DNA of 64,000 nucleotides from Ramlibacter paludis (GCF_022012305.1 NZ_JAKLTM010000002.1:682001-746000); one strand, 5' to 3'. Positions 49,946 through 59,012 are shown, numbered from the stretch's first letter. Notes: generated by a model from the sequence alone, not told the origin. Numbers and translations are program-made.

Positions 49946-51009
49946 GCGTTTCCTTGGGGATTCAGGGCGGCGCGCAGCGTGTCGAACTCGGCGCTCCAGG
50001 CGGCGCGCAGGCGGGCCTTGTCGCTCGCATCCATCCAGGCCGCATCGATGCCGTTGACGAGGAAGCCGCGCAAGTCGTCCAGCCCGAAGCCGAAGTCGCG
50101 GGACATCATGAGCCAGGCCCGCGTGGGGTCGACGTGGTGCAGCGTCGGGTCGTCGGTGTTGGGATGGATGCGCAGGCCGAGCCCCGGCATGCGTCGGATC
50201 GGATGGTCCAGGGCCCAGCGCTCGGGCGGCAGCGTGCGCAGGTAGTACGAGTTGGTGGGCACCACGGTGAAGACGATGCCGCGCTCGGCGCAGCGCGCGG
50301 CGAACTCCGGGTTGTCGACCACCGTGTAGCCGTGGTCGATGCGATCGACCTGCAGGTCCTCGACGGCCGTGCGCACGTTGGTCCAGGGCATGCCGAATTC
50401 ACCGGCGTGCGCCGTGGTGCGCAGGCCGGCGCGGCGCGCGGCTGCATAGGCCTCGGCAAACAGTTCCGGCGGCCGGTCGTTCTCTCGGTAATCGATGCCG
50501 ATGCCGGGCACGCGCGGGTCGCGGTTGGCGATGACCCACTGCACCATTTCCAGCGCGTCGGCCGGCGCCGCTTCGCGGTCGATGGAGGGCACCAGCCGGC
50601 CGATGATGCCGAAGTCGCGCTGCGCATCGTCGATGGCGGCCAGGATGGCGGACTGCGCGCGCGGATAGGCGATACCCGATTCGCGCGCGGTTCCGGTGGG
50701 GTTCCAGAAGAACTCGGCGTAGCGCACGTTGTGGGCCGCCGCGTCCTGCAGGTACTCGTAGGCCAGGCGATGCAGGTCGGCCGGCTGCTTGATCAGCCAG
50801 GCATCAAGGGCGCGCAGCACGCGCAGCACGCCGACGGGCTTCTCGCCACGGGTGTAGAAGGCCTGGATTTCTTCGGGAGTGAGCGGTGCGTTCTCGCGCT
50901 GCGCGAGCTCGGTGAAGGTGGCGCGACGAACCGTGCCCAGCAAGTGGCAATGCAATTCCGCCTTGGGAATCGCGTGCAGGAACTGTTCCAGGGGCGACGG
51001 CGCGGACAT
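49942..51009 (-). CDS. adenosine deaminase-family amidohydrolase
   Basis: 355 residues. Zinc and catalytic motifs of the ADA family: AELHCHLLGT (H20, H22), TTAHAGEFG, RIDHGYTV and HPNTDDPTLHH. Family members deaminate adenosine, adenine or modified purines, and N6-substituted forms in bacteria. The NTDDP loop follows H-P where true adenosine deaminases have other residues, so the substrate may be a related purine or another aminated heterocycle. First gene of a two-gene unit with a Bug binding protein, an unusual pairing. Confidence 0.85.
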   Translation of the reverse strand: MSAPSPLEQFLHAIPKAELHCHLLGTVRRATFTELAQRENAPLTPEEIQAFYTRGEKPVGVLRVLRALDAWLIKQPADLHRLAYEYLQDAAAHNVRYAEFFWNPTGTARESGIAYPRAQSAILAAIDDAQRDFGIIGRLVPSIDREAAPADALEMVQWVIANRDPRVPGIGIDYRENDRPPELFAEAYAAARRAGLRTTAHAGEFGMPWTNVRTAVEDLQVDRIDHGYTVVDNPEFAARCAERGIVFTVVPTNSYYLRTLPPERWALDHPIRRMPGLGLRIHPNTDDPTLHHVDPTRAWLMMSRDFGFGLDDLRGFLVNGIDAAWMDASDKARLRAAWSAEFDTLRAALNPQGNA

Positions 51010-51095
51010 CGCACCATGCTAATGCGCCGGCGCTGCGTTTTGCCTGCGTGGTACCCACATCCGCGCGCGGCGGTGGGAGCGTTAGGGCAGCTGGA

Positions 51096-51392
51096 TCAGG
51101 GGCGCGTGCCGACTGCGCTGCCGGGGGTGGCGTTGGTGCTGCCTTCGTTGTTGCCCAGCGTGCCGGTCGTCACTCCGGTGGACGTGGACGTGGACGGGAA
51201 GCTGCCGGTCATGCCGGTGCCCAGTCCGCCGTTCAGGCCGCTGCCCGGCTGCGGCGCGGCGCCGGCAGTCGCGGCGCCGGTCGTGCCGGCCTCGGCCTGG
51301 GGCGTGTTGCCGCCCTGGGGCTTGTTGCAGCCGCCCAGGGCGAGGGCCGCCAGCAGGACGCCGGCGAGGCCCCAGGATGACCTCTTCGTCAT
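51096..51392 (-). CDS. small Gly/Thr-rich lipoprotein
   Basis: 98 residues. Lipoprotein signal MTKRSSWGLAGVLLAALALGGC with the acylated Cys at about residue 22. The mature part is low-complexity (Gly, Thr, Ser, Pro, Ala) and probably disordered. The ATG overlaps the stop of the preceding lipoprotein gene by one base (TGATG), so the two are co-translated. No domain recognised. Confidence 0.65.
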   Translation of the reverse strand: MTKRSSWGLAGVLLAALALGGCNKPQGGNTPQAEAGTTGAATAGAAPQPGSGLNGGLGTGMTGSFPSTSTSTGVTTGTLGNNEGSTNATPGSAVGTRP

Positions 51393-51697
51393 CACTGCGT
51401 GGTGGTCGTCGCCGCCGGGGTGCTGGGCGAGGCGGTGCCGCTCATGTCGGTGCTGGTGCTCGGCGAGCCCGAAGCGCCCATCGACGTGCCGCTGCCGGTG
51501 GTGCTGGCGGCCGGGTCGGTGCTCGGCGTGGTGGTGCTGGCGGCGGTGTCGGTCGACGAAGTGGCGGGCACCGTGGTCGTGGTGGACGAAGTCGTCGACG
51601 TGTCGGTCACTTCTTTCTTGCCGCAGGCGGCCATGGACAGGCTCAGGGCGGCCATCAGGGCCAGGGCAGCGCAACGGGCAACGGTTTTTTCTTGCAT
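51392..51697 (-). CDS. small Thr/Ser-rich lipoprotein
   Basis: 101 residues from ATG 51697, preferred over 51727 because the lipoprotein signal MQEKTVARCAALALMAALSLSMAAC starts there. After the acylated Cys the sequence is almost only Thr, Ser, Ala, Pro and Asp, as in surface tethers or disordered linkers. It is paired with a similar lipoprotein. A TTGTCCTACAGGC element lies about 130 bases upstream. Confidence 0.65.
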   Translation of the reverse strand: MQEKTVARCAALALMAALSLSMAACGKKEVTDTSTTSSTTTTVPATSSTDTAASTTTPSTDPAASTTGSGTSMGASGSPSTSTDMSGTASPSTPAATTTTQ

Positions 51698-51837
51698 GGG
51701 GAAAACTCCAGGATTTGTTCGATTCACTGAATCGGGGGTCTAACGGGGGGGACAGCAGATTTGCTGTTGCGAATCATTTTGGGTGGCGGAGGCTCCCGCC
51801 ATGTCGTCCTGAACGGTCGATGCCTGTAGGACAAGCC

Positions 51838-52338
51838 TCAGGCGAGCGCCGATGCGAGGGCCTCTTCGCGCAAGGCGTCCGCCACGGCGCGCAGTTCCGC
51901 CTGGCGCACCGTGATGGCGCGTCCGAGCGACTGCAGGTCCAGCCGCGAAGCGAGCACGCGGTTGAACACTTCCTCACGTTCCTTTGCAACGTGGCGCGCA
52001 ACGTATTCGCCGAGCACCGCCACCTTGGCGTCGTACAGCTCGTCCTCCGGGCGCGTGGCCAGGATCTGCGCGATGAATTCGCGCTGGCTGCCATGCTGGT
52101 CTTCCACTTCGTCCAGCAGGTCGTCGTCGCGCAGCGACGCGCGCACGGCCGGATAGAACAGTTCCTCTTCGAGCTTCGCATGGATCGCCAGCTCGAGGCA
52201 GATCTCCTCGGCCAGCGCGCGGCGCTTGAGTGCACTGGCCTGATCGCGCACCAGCTCGCGGTAGGACTGGAACAGCGCATGCACGGCCAGGTGGTCCGCG
52301 TCGAGCAGGTCGATGGCGTCGGGCGCTTGTTTTTTCAT
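51838..52338 (-). CDS. hemerythrin (HHE) domain protein
   Basis: 166 residues, all-helical. Diiron ligand pattern of HHE proteins: DADHLAVHALF (H16), ELAIHAKLEEELFYPAV, EDQHGSQREF and ARHVAKEREEVF. Members bind O2 or NO or act in iron/oxidative stress defence. The Glu of the E-E-L-F-Y-P motif is present, so the site looks complete. Cytosolic. GTGCTCCTACATC lies about 83 bases upstream of the ATG, a variant of the TCCTAC element found before other genes of this block. Confidence 0.82.
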   Translation of the reverse strand: MKKQAPDAIDLLDADHLAVHALFQSYRELVRDQASALKRRALAEEICLELAIHAKLEEELFYPAVRASLRDDDLLDEVEDQHGSQREFIAQILATRPEDELYDAKVAVLGEYVARHVAKEREEVFNRVLASRLDLQSLGRAITVRQAELRAVADALREEALASALA

Positions 52339-52442
52339 GGTGCTTGCAAATGCTTTCAGGTCTTGCCTGCACTCTAGGTTGTCGCGCCTGCCGCGCTGTC
52401 AGCACGGAATCGGGCTTGATGTAGGAGCACAGCTTTGCGCGG

Positions 52443-53762
52443 TCAGGTGGCGCGTGGCGACCGCTTCTCGTAGGCGGCCATCAAGGGCGTGACGGAAACG
52501 CCGTGGACCACGATCGAGGCCACCATCACGGCCATTGTGAGCCCCACCAGCTGGTCGGCCAGCGTGCCGGACAAGCCATGGTTCAAGGCATACATCAGGT
52601 AGTACAGCGAGCCCACGCCGCGGATGCCGAACCAGCCGATCAGCCAGCGCTGGCTGCGCGACGCGCCGGCGCCGCGGATGCCCAGGGCCACCGACACCGG
52701 GCGGATCACCAGCAGCAACAGCGGCACGAACCACCAGGCCGCGTCGTACCAGGGCACGGCCCAGAGCAAGGCGCCGATCGCGATCACGATCGCCACCTCG
52801 CCGATGCGCTCGGCCTGCTCGTTGAACAGCAGCACCGCCTGCGCCATGAAGGTGGGCGCGTGCTGCGGATCGACCGCCAGGTTGTCGGCCATGCTGCGGT
52901 CCGGGTGCGCCATGGCTTTCTCCACCTGCTGGCTGCTGGCCTTGCCCGGGCTCTGGCGCTGCTCCAGCCGGCGCAGGGCAACTCCCGCCGCGAACACCGC
53001 CAGGAAGCCGGAACCATGCAGCAGCAGCGCGCTGCCGTAGGAAAGCGCGATCAGGCCGAGCGCGAGGAAGTCGTCCAGGCCCACGGCTTCCTTGTGCTCG
53101 CGGCGCAGGAACAGCACCAGGCGGCCCACGGCGATGCCCAGGACCCAGCCCACGCCCAGGCCGGCTGCGGTGCTCCACAGCACGTCGACGGCCAGCCAGC
53201 GCCATCCACCCTCGCCCAGGTCGTGCAGGCCCAGCAGGCCGAGTCCCAGCATGACGAAGGGGAAGGCCGTGCCGTCGTTCAGCCCGCCCTCGCCCGTCAG
53301 GGCAAAGCGCAATTTGTCGCGGTCACCGGCTTCCTGCAACTGCACTTCCGAGGCCAGCACGGGATCGGTGGGCGCCAGGATTGCTCCCAGGAGGACGCAG
53401 GCGCCCAGCGGCCAGCCGAGGAAGACCCACGCCACGAGCGCCACCAGCGCCACCGTGATCACCATCGAGTTCAGGGCCAGGCGCACCGGCAGCCGCCAGC
53501 GCCTGTCCAGCAGGCCGGGGCTGAGCTTCAGGCCGGCGTTGAAGAGGGACAGCAGCACGACGACCTCGGCCATGCGCTCCAGGATGTGCGAGTGCGCGCG
53601 CGGCTCCAGCGGCAGCATGCCGAGCCACAACGGGCTCACCCCGAGTCCCACCAGCACGTAGAGCATGGCGGTCGACAGCGGCAGGCGCTGCAATACCGTG
53701 GAGCCGAGCGCCATCAGCACCAGCAGCAGGCCGACGATGACGGCCCAGATCGCGAATTCCAT
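52443..53762 (-). CDS. CPA1-family cation:proton antiporter (NhaP-type)
   Basis: 439 residues, about 12-13 TM helices. CPA1 signatures APTDPVLASEVQ (ion-binding ND/TD region) and TGEGGLNDGTAFPFVMLGLG are plain, with WFGIRGVGSLYYL near the C-terminus. It exchanges Na+ or K+ for H+. It lacks the long cytosolic tail of NhaP2-type proteins. Probably monocistronic; part of a block of stress-flavoured genes. Confidence 0.88.
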   Translation of the reverse strand: MEFAIWAVIVGLLLVLMALGSTVLQRLPLSTAMLYVLVGLGVSPLWLGMLPLEPRAHSHILERMAEVVVLLSLFNAGLKLSPGLLDRRWRLPVRLALNSMVITVALVALVAWVFLGWPLGACVLLGAILAPTDPVLASEVQLQEAGDRDKLRFALTGEGGLNDGTAFPFVMLGLGLLGLHDLGEGGWRWLAVDVLWSTAAGLGVGWVLGIAVGRLVLFLRREHKEAVGLDDFLALGLIALSYGSALLLHGSGFLAVFAAGVALRRLEQRQSPGKASSQQVEKAMAHPDRSMADNLAVDPQHAPTFMAQAVLLFNEQAERIGEVAIVIAIGALLWAVPWYDAAWWFVPLLLLVIRPVSVALGIRGAGASRSQRWLIGWFGIRGVGSLYYLMYALNHGLSGTLADQLVGLTMAVMVASIVVHGVSVTPLMAAYEKRSPRAT

Positions 53763-53824
53763 GCATGCGGATTGTTGGGCCAGCGGCCGGCGCGGCGTGT
53801 GGGGAAATGCCGCAAACAGAAGCG

Positions 53825-53852
53825 CGCGATCCCCGCCGAGGCAGGGATCGCG
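53825..53852 (-). terminator. hairpin downstream of the alpha/beta hydrolase gene
   Basis: Perfect 9-bp arms CGCGATCCC / GGGATCGCG with a 10-base loop, 19 bases past the hydrolase stop on the minus strand and followed by a weakly T-rich CTTCTGTTT. A plausible intrinsic terminator. Confidence 0.45.
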
Positions 53853-53870
53853 TGCGAGGAAAGGCGGTTC

Positions 53871-54692
53871 CTACAGCCGGCCGAGGGCCGACTTCAGCGC
53901 CTTGCGCACCGTGGGGAACTGGTGCACGTCGCTGTGGCCGGCGCCACGCACCCGCAGCAGGCGGACCTTGTTGCGCATGGCCTTGGCCAGGGTCTCGCTG
54001 TGCTTGATCGGGATCAGCTCGTCGCGGTCGCCATGGATCAGCATCACGGGGCCCAGCATCTTCGCGGCGTGCTCCAGCGTGTGGAGCGGGTAGCGCAGCA
54101 CCTGGGTCGGCACCCACGGATACAGCTCGGCGGCCAGGGCACGCATGCTGCTGTAAGGCGACACGAGCATCGTCAGGTCGGGGGCCTTGCCCTCGGCGCC
54201 CAGTGCGGCGGACAGGCCGGCGGCGAGGCCCGTGCCCAGCGACTGGCCGGAGATCACCACGCGCTTGCCGGCGTATTGGGGCGCCACGTGGTCCCACACC
54301 GCCCGGACGTCGGCGCGCAGCTGGTCTTCGCTTTCGATGGTGCCGCTGCTCTTGCCGAAGCCGCGGTAGTCGAACATGACCACGTCGAAATTGGCCTGGC
54401 GGAAGGCGTCGAGCTCGACGAACCACTTCTTCAGGTTGCCCGAATTGCCGTGCAGGAAGAAGAACACGCCGCGCGGATTGGGGCACTGCAGGTGCGCCAC
54501 GGACAGCCGCGCATTGGGCACGTCGATGAAGTACTCGCGCGTGTCGCAGTCGCTGCAGATCGGGTCGTCGTGGGCCAACGGATCGGGTTCGAACAGCAGG
54601 CGTTCCTGGCGGAACCAGAGGTAGCCGACGGCGCCGGCGTAGATCGCGCCGATCGCCAGGACCACCGAAGCGGAAAAGATTGCGTAGACCAT
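53871..54692 (-). CDS. membrane-anchored alpha/beta hydrolase
   Basis: 273 residues from ATG 54692, chosen for its GGAGG ribosome-binding site 4 bases upstream. One N-terminal TM helix (about 3-25) anchors a serine hydrolase with HGNSGN oxyanion loop, nucleophile elbow GQSLG (S151), acid in HGDRDELIP and catalytic His in GAGHSDVH. It resembles the BEM46/YfhR-like (ABHD13) family of uncertain substrate. A CSDC pair near residue 47-50 might form a disulfide. It follows the hydrophilic-protein gene by 19 bases, so the two may be co-transcribed. Confidence 0.82.
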   Translation of the reverse strand: MVYAIFSASVVLAIGAIYAGAVGYLWFRQERLLFEPDPLAHDDPICSDCDTREYFIDVPNARLSVAHLQCPNPRGVFFFLHGNSGNLKKWFVELDAFRQANFDVVMFDYRGFGKSSGTIESEDQLRADVRAVWDHVAPQYAGKRVVISGQSLGTGLAAGLSAALGAEGKAPDLTMLVSPYSSMRALAAELYPWVPTQVLRYPLHTLEHAAKMLGPVMLIHGDRDELIPIKHSETLAKAMRNKVRLLRVRGAGHSDVHQFPTVRKALKSALGRL

Positions 54693-54711
54693 GTTGCCTC
54701 CGGACATCGCC

Positions 54712-55074
54712 TTAGCGGCTGCGCTTCGCATCTGGATCGCTCGGGCCGTTGTGGTCGGACATGCCCACGTCGGGGGTGCCGAGTTCGCCCGCGTCGCTGG
54801 GCTTCTTCTCGTTCCAGGTGCCGCCGGTGCGGGTGGTGTTGCCGTAGGGACGGGCCATGTCGCCGTCCTCGAAGTTCAGCGAGCCGCCGCCCATGGGCTT
54901 GTCGTCGGCGGCGCCGTGGTCGCGCTCGTTGACGCCGGAGGGCGCCACGAGGTCGGGCTGCGCATCGCTGTTCAGTCCGATCTTGCCCGGGCCGTCTCCG
55001 CGGTAGTCGGGCGAGGACTTGTCCTCGGCCTTGCGGGTGTCCTTCCCTTCGCGGGAGTTTTCCTGGTTGGGCAT
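54712..55074 (-). CDS. highly hydrophilic hypothetical protein
   Basis: 120 residues from ATG 55074, chosen for AGGAG 7 bases upstream; an upstream in-frame start lacks support. The sequence is extremely polar (Asp, Gly, Lys, Asn, Pro rich: RKAEDKSSPDYRGDGPGKIG, NERDHGAADDKPMGG) with no hydrophobic core, hence probably intrinsically disordered, like hydrophilin-type stress proteins. No family recognised. Two TCCTAC elements in inverted arrangement lie 80-105 bases upstream. Confidence 0.6.
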   Translation of the reverse strand: MPNQENSREGKDTRKAEDKSSPDYRGDGPGKIGLNSDAQPDLVAPSGVNERDHGAADDKPMGGGSLNFEDGDMARPYGNTTRTGGTWNEKKPSDAGELGTPDVGMSDHNGPSDPDAKRSR

Positions 55075-55237
55075 TGCGACTCCTTTTGTGTCTTGGCGGC
55101 CTTTCGACCTCCCATGACACGCAGTGTTCGCCACGCCCAATGGACGACCTGTCGGCTCCTACAGGGGGATCACGTAGGAATCAAGCGCGGCGGGCAATCA
55201 GCCAACAAGCGGCCGGCGCGGAAGGAAGCAGCCCGCT

Positions 55238-55933
55238 TCAGGCGGCCAGGTACAGCGCGCGCAGGCGTTCGCGCTGCGCCGGACCGATGCCCAGGCCTTC
55301 GCGCAGGTAGCCATCGAGCGAGCCGTGCAGCGCATCGGCCTCGGCCAGCGCCGCCTGCAGGAACTCCGGCTGCACGCGCCACAGGACCTGCATCACCGGC
55401 CGCGGGAAGGCCAGCTTGCCTTCGGCGGGAAAGGCGAGCCGCTCGTTGGTCAGGAGGTAGTCCTCCATCACCTGCCGCGGGCTGGCGCCGACCGCGTGCA
55501 GCAGCAAGGCCGCGGCGAAGCCGGTGCGGTCCTTGCCGGCGGTGCAGTGGAACACCGTCGGTTCGGCCGATTCCAGCAGGTGGCCGAAGAACTCGGCGAA
55601 GCGCGCAGTGTTGTGGCGAACGAAACCCCGGTAGGTGTCCTGCATGTGGGCCACCACGTCGGCCTCGGTCACGTCGCGGCCGCTGGCGAGCAGGGCCTGC
55701 AGCTGCTGCACGATCGTGGGCTCGATCGGCAGCGAGTGCACGGTGACGCCGGGCAGCGTGCAGGCGAAGGCCGTGCGCTCGTCGACGCCGCGGAAGTCGA
55801 GCACGCGGGTGATGCCCAGGGCCTGGATCTGGCGGGCGTCGTCGTCGTTCAGGGCCCCGAGGTGGTCGGAGCGGTAGAGGACCGGACGCAGGGAGTGGAT
55901 GGGTCGGAAATTGGTGGAGCTGGTCAGCCGCAT
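55238..55933 (-). CDS. tyrosine-protein phosphatase (DSP/PTP-like, Y_phosphatase3)
   Basis: 231 residues. Catalytic P-loop H129-C130-TAGKDR-T-G, matching the HCxxGxxRT signature of bacterial Y_phosphatase3 enzymes, whose KD after the Gly is typical of phosphoinositide- or dual-specific members. N-terminal NFRPIHSLRPVLYRSDHL and VLDFRGVDER blocks support the family. It removes phosphate from protein tyrosine or lipid phosphates; the target is unknown. Monocistronic between the hydrophilic protein and the UvrD-like helicase. Confidence 0.88.
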   Translation of the reverse strand: MRLTSSTNFRPIHSLRPVLYRSDHLGALNDDDARQIQALGITRVLDFRGVDERTAFACTLPGVTVHSLPIEPTIVQQLQALLASGRDVTEADVVAHMQDTYRGFVRHNTARFAEFFGHLLESAEPTVFHCTAGKDRTGFAAALLLHAVGASPRQVMEDYLLTNERLAFPAEGKLAFPRPVMQVLWRVQPEFLQAALAEADALHGSLDGYLREGLGIGPAQRERLRALYLAA

Positions 55934-55954
55934 CCCGCTATTTTCGCCCGCCCG

Positions 55955-58024
55955 CTATTTCCATGCAGCACGGGCCCGGGCCCGGACTTGCAGCAGCGGC
56001 GCCTGGGGCTTCACTTCCAGCGCGGCCTGCGGCACCGCCTCGGGCCAGGTGACTTCCTCGAAGTGCTGCACCATGCCGGGCGCGATGAAGCGGGTGCGGC
56101 CCGCATACATGTGCCGGTCGCCGCCTCCGCTTTGCTGGGTGACGTAGAAGCGCTGCGGCACCAGCAGGTGCAGGTGCTCCCTGGCGCGCGTCATCGCCAC
56201 GTACAGCAGCCGCCGCTCCTCTTCCAGTTCCTCGGTGGTGCCCGTGGCCATGTCGCTGGGGATGCAGCCGTCGACGCAGTTCAGCACGTGCACGGCCTTC
56301 CATTCCTGGCCCTTGGCGCTGTGGATGGTGGAGAGGATCAGGTAGTCCTCGTCGCGATGCGGCGGGCCGCTCTGGTCGCTGGTGGCGTCAGGCGGATCGA
56401 GCGTGAGTTCGGTGAGGAAGCGCTCGCGGCTGCCGTAGCCGGCGGCCAGGCGGGCGAGCTGCTCGACGTCCAGCTTGCGCACCTGCGCGTCGTCGTGCAT
56501 GCGTTCGAGCTGCGGCAGGTACCAGCTCTTGGCCAGTTCCATGTCGGCGGGCCAGGCGAGCTCGGGATCATCCAGCTTGGCGAACAGCGCCGCCAGCTGC
56601 GCCCATTCCTCCTTGGCCTGCGCCGGCGGCTCGAAGGCTTGCAGGGCCTGCTGCGGGTCGCTGGCTTCGCCCATCGCTTCGAGCAGGCGCGTCGCGGTGG
56701 CGGCGCCTATGCCGGGCACCAGCTGGGCGACGCGGAAGCCGGCCATGCGCCCGCGCGGATTCTGGGCGAAACGCAGCAGCGCCATCACGTCCTTCACGTG
56801 CGCCGCCTCCAGGAATTTCAGGCCGCCGAACTTGACGAAGGGGATGTTGCGGCGGGCGAGCTCCAGTTCCAGCGCCGCGCTGTGGTGGCTGGTGCGGAAC
56901 AGCACCGCCTGCGACTTGAGCGTGCTGCCCGCCTCGCGCTGGCGCAGCACCTGGTCGGCGACCCAGCGCGCCTGCTGCGCTTCGTCGGGCACCAGCACCA
57001 GCTGCGCGCGCTGGCTCGAGGCCTTGTCGGTGAACAGGTTCTTCGCATGCCGCTCGCGCGCTGCCGCGATCACTGCGTTGCTCGCATCGAGGATGGGCGC
57101 GGTGCTGCGGTAGTTGCGCTCCAGCGTGACGATGCGCGCCTCCTGCGTGAACTGGCGCGGGAAGTCGAGGATGTTGCGCACCGTGGCGCCGCGGAAGGAG
57201 TAGATGCTCTGCGCGTCGTCGCCCACCACGGTCACGCCCTGCCCCGTCGGCTTCATGCCGAGGATGATCTCCGACTGCAGCCTGTTGGTGTCCTGGTACT
57301 CGTCGACCAGCAGGTGGTCGAAGCGCCCGCCGCTTTCCGCGGCCAGCGTGGGTTCGGCCATCATGTCGGCCCAGAAGCCGAGCAGGTCGTCGTAGTCCAG
57401 CACGTTCTGCTGCTGCTTGGCCTCGACGTAGGCGCCGAACAGCTTCTTCAGCTCGTCCTCCCACTGCGTGCACCACGGGTAGACCGACTGCAGCACCAGC
57501 GGCAGCGGGTCGCGCGTGTTGAGGACGCGCGAGTAGATGCCCATGCAGGTTCCCTTGAGCGGGAAGCGCTTCTTCGTTTCGGAGAAGCCGATCTCGTGGC
57601 GCACCAGGCCCATCAGGTCCTCGGAGTCGCCGCGGTCGTGGATGGTGAAGCTGTCCTCCAGCCCGATGCGCGGCGCGTACTCGCGCAGCAGCCGCGCGCC
57701 CAGGCCGTGGAAGGTGCCGCTCCACGGCAGGTTGGGCAAGGCGGCCGTGTTCTGCAGGCCCAGCGCCTGCTGCAGCACGCCGCCGACGCGGCGCTCCATC
57801 TCCTGCGCGGCGCGCCGGCTGAAGGTGAGCAGCATCATCCGCTGCGGGTCGGCGCCATGGCGAATCAGGTTGGCGACGCGATGCGCCAGCGTGTTGGTCT
57901 TGCCCGAGCCGGCACCCGCGATCACCAGCAGCGGGCGCGTGTCGCCGGCGCTGTCGCCCGTGCCGTGGGTGGCGGCTTCGCGCTGTTGCGGGTTGAGGGT
58001 GGCGAGGGGGTCTGGGTACTGCAT
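55955..58024 (-). CDS. UvrD/Rep-family superfamily 1 DNA helicase
   Basis: 689 residues. SF1A motifs: LNPQQREAA (Q motif), I AGAGSGKT (36-43), II DEYQDT, III VVGDDAQSIYSFRGA, IV LERNYRST, V TIHSAKGQEWKAVHVLN and VI LLYVAMTRAREHLHL. It is about 30 residues shorter than UvrD. AGGAAG precedes the ATG by 4 bases. A LexA-type box CTGTATATTAGTACAG lies 15-30 bases upstream, implying SOS induction. Which paralogue (UvrD, Rep or a UvrD-like third helicase) cannot be told from sequence alone, but it unwinds DNA during repair. Confidence 0.9.
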   Translation of the reverse strand: MQYPDPLATLNPQQREAATHGTGDSAGDTRPLLVIAGAGSGKTNTLAHRVANLIRHGADPQRMMLLTFSRRAAQEMERRVGGVLQQALGLQNTAALPNLPWSGTFHGLGARLLREYAPRIGLEDSFTIHDRGDSEDLMGLVRHEIGFSETKKRFPLKGTCMGIYSRVLNTRDPLPLVLQSVYPWCTQWEDELKKLFGAYVEAKQQQNVLDYDDLLGFWADMMAEPTLAAESGGRFDHLLVDEYQDTNRLQSEIILGMKPTGQGVTVVGDDAQSIYSFRGATVRNILDFPRQFTQEARIVTLERNYRSTAPILDASNAVIAAARERHAKNLFTDKASSQRAQLVLVPDEAQQARWVADQVLRQREAGSTLKSQAVLFRTSHHSAALELELARRNIPFVKFGGLKFLEAAHVKDVMALLRFAQNPRGRMAGFRVAQLVPGIGAATATRLLEAMGEASDPQQALQAFEPPAQAKEEWAQLAALFAKLDDPELAWPADMELAKSWYLPQLERMHDDAQVRKLDVEQLARLAAGYGSRERFLTELTLDPPDATSDQSGPPHRDEDYLILSTIHSAKGQEWKAVHVLNCVDGCIPSDMATGTTEELEEERRLLYVAMTRAREHLHLLVPQRFYVTQQSGGGDRHMYAGRTRFIAPGMVQHFEEVTWPEAVPQAALEVKPQAPLLQVRARARAAWK

Positions 58025-58038
58025 GGGGCTTCCTGGAA

Positions 58039-58054
58039 CTGTATATTAGTACAG
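58039..58054. promoter_or_regulatory. LexA-type SOS operator
   Basis: CTGTATATTAGTACAG fits CTGT-N8-ACAG, the LexA box of E. coli and betaproteobacteria, with an AT-rich centre. It is the core of the 29-base space between two divergent genes, so one LexA dimer could repress both. The final G is also the first base of the DUF72 gene start codon GTG. Confidence 0.8.
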
Positions 58055-58962
58055 TGACCGGTACCATCCTGACGGGGTCCGCATCCTGGACCGACCCCAC
58101 CCTCATCGCCTGCGGCCGCTTCTACCCACCCGGCTGCAACTCCGCCGAGCAGCGCCTGCGCTTCTACGCGCAGCAGTTCCCGCTGGTGGAAGTGGACTCC
58201 AGCTACTACGGCATGCCGACGCCGCAGAACACGCAGCTGTGGGCCGAGCGCACGCCGGACGGCTTCACCTTCAACATCAAGGCCTTCCGCCTCTTCACCG
58301 GCCACCAGACCGACCCGAAGGTGCTGCACAAGGACATCCAGCAGGCGCTGGGGCCGGCGTTTGCACGCACGCTGTATTACGCCGACCTGCCGCAGGACAT
58401 CCGCGAGGAACTCTGGCGCCGCTTCCACGAAGCACTCGCGCCCTTGCGCGACGCGGGCAAGCTCGGCGCCGTGCACCTCCAGTTCGCGCCCTGGGTGATG
58501 CGCAACCGCGTCGGCATCGCGCACGTCGAACACTGCGCGGAGCAGATGGCAGGGCATCTCGTGGCGGCGGAGTTCCGGCACCAGAGCTGGTTCGCGGACG
58601 ACCACGTGGACGCCACGCTGGACTGGGAACGCAGCCTCGGCCTGGTCCACACGGTGGTCGACTCGCCGCAGGGCTTTGCCAACTGCGTGCCCTGCATCTG
58701 GGAAGTGACGAACCCGCAGCTTGCGCTGGTGCGCCTGCACGGGCGCAACCAGGAAGCCTGGAACCGCAAGGGCCTGGCGGCCTCGTCCAGCCGCTTCGAC
58801 TACAGCTACAGCCAGGACGAACTGGCGGCGATGGTGCCCGAGGTCCGCCACCTGGGCACGCAGGCCGGCAAGGTGCACGTGGTCTTCAACACCAACCACG
58901 AAGACCAGGGCCAGGCCGGCGCGCGCATGATGCGAAAACTGCTGGCCGTAAACGACCGGTAA
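58054..58962 (+). CDS. DUF72 family protein (YecE-like)
   Basis: 302 residues from GTG 58054; no other start fits the family N-terminus (ILTGSASWTDP). DUF72 TIM-barrel landmarks: RFYAQQFPLVEVDSSYYGMP, FNIKAFRLFTGHQ, LHLQFAPW-type strand, EFRHQSW, and VHVVFNTNHEDQGQAGAR. The function of the family is unknown; some members are linked to DNA or RNA repair contexts. The start codon overlaps the LexA box and there is no room for a Shine-Dalgarno, so the mRNA could be leaderless. Confidence 0.82.
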   Translation: MTGTILTGSASWTDPTLIACGRFYPPGCNSAEQRLRFYAQQFPLVEVDSSYYGMPTPQNTQLWAERTPDGFTFNIKAFRLFTGHQTDPKVLHKDIQQALGPAFARTLYYADLPQDIREELWRRFHEALAPLRDAGKLGAVHLQFAPWVMRNRVGIAHVEHCAEQMAGHLVAAEFRHQSWFADDHVDATLDWERSLGLVHTVVDSPQGFANCVPCIWEVTNPQLALVRLHGRNQEAWNRKGLAASSSRFDYSYSQDELAAMVPEVRHLGTQAGKVHVVFNTNHEDQGQAGARMMRKLLAVNDR

Positions 58963-59012
58963 AACCTTGTACCGCGCCGGAAGGCCGGTTGGCAGCCGCT
59001 AGACTTCCCCGG

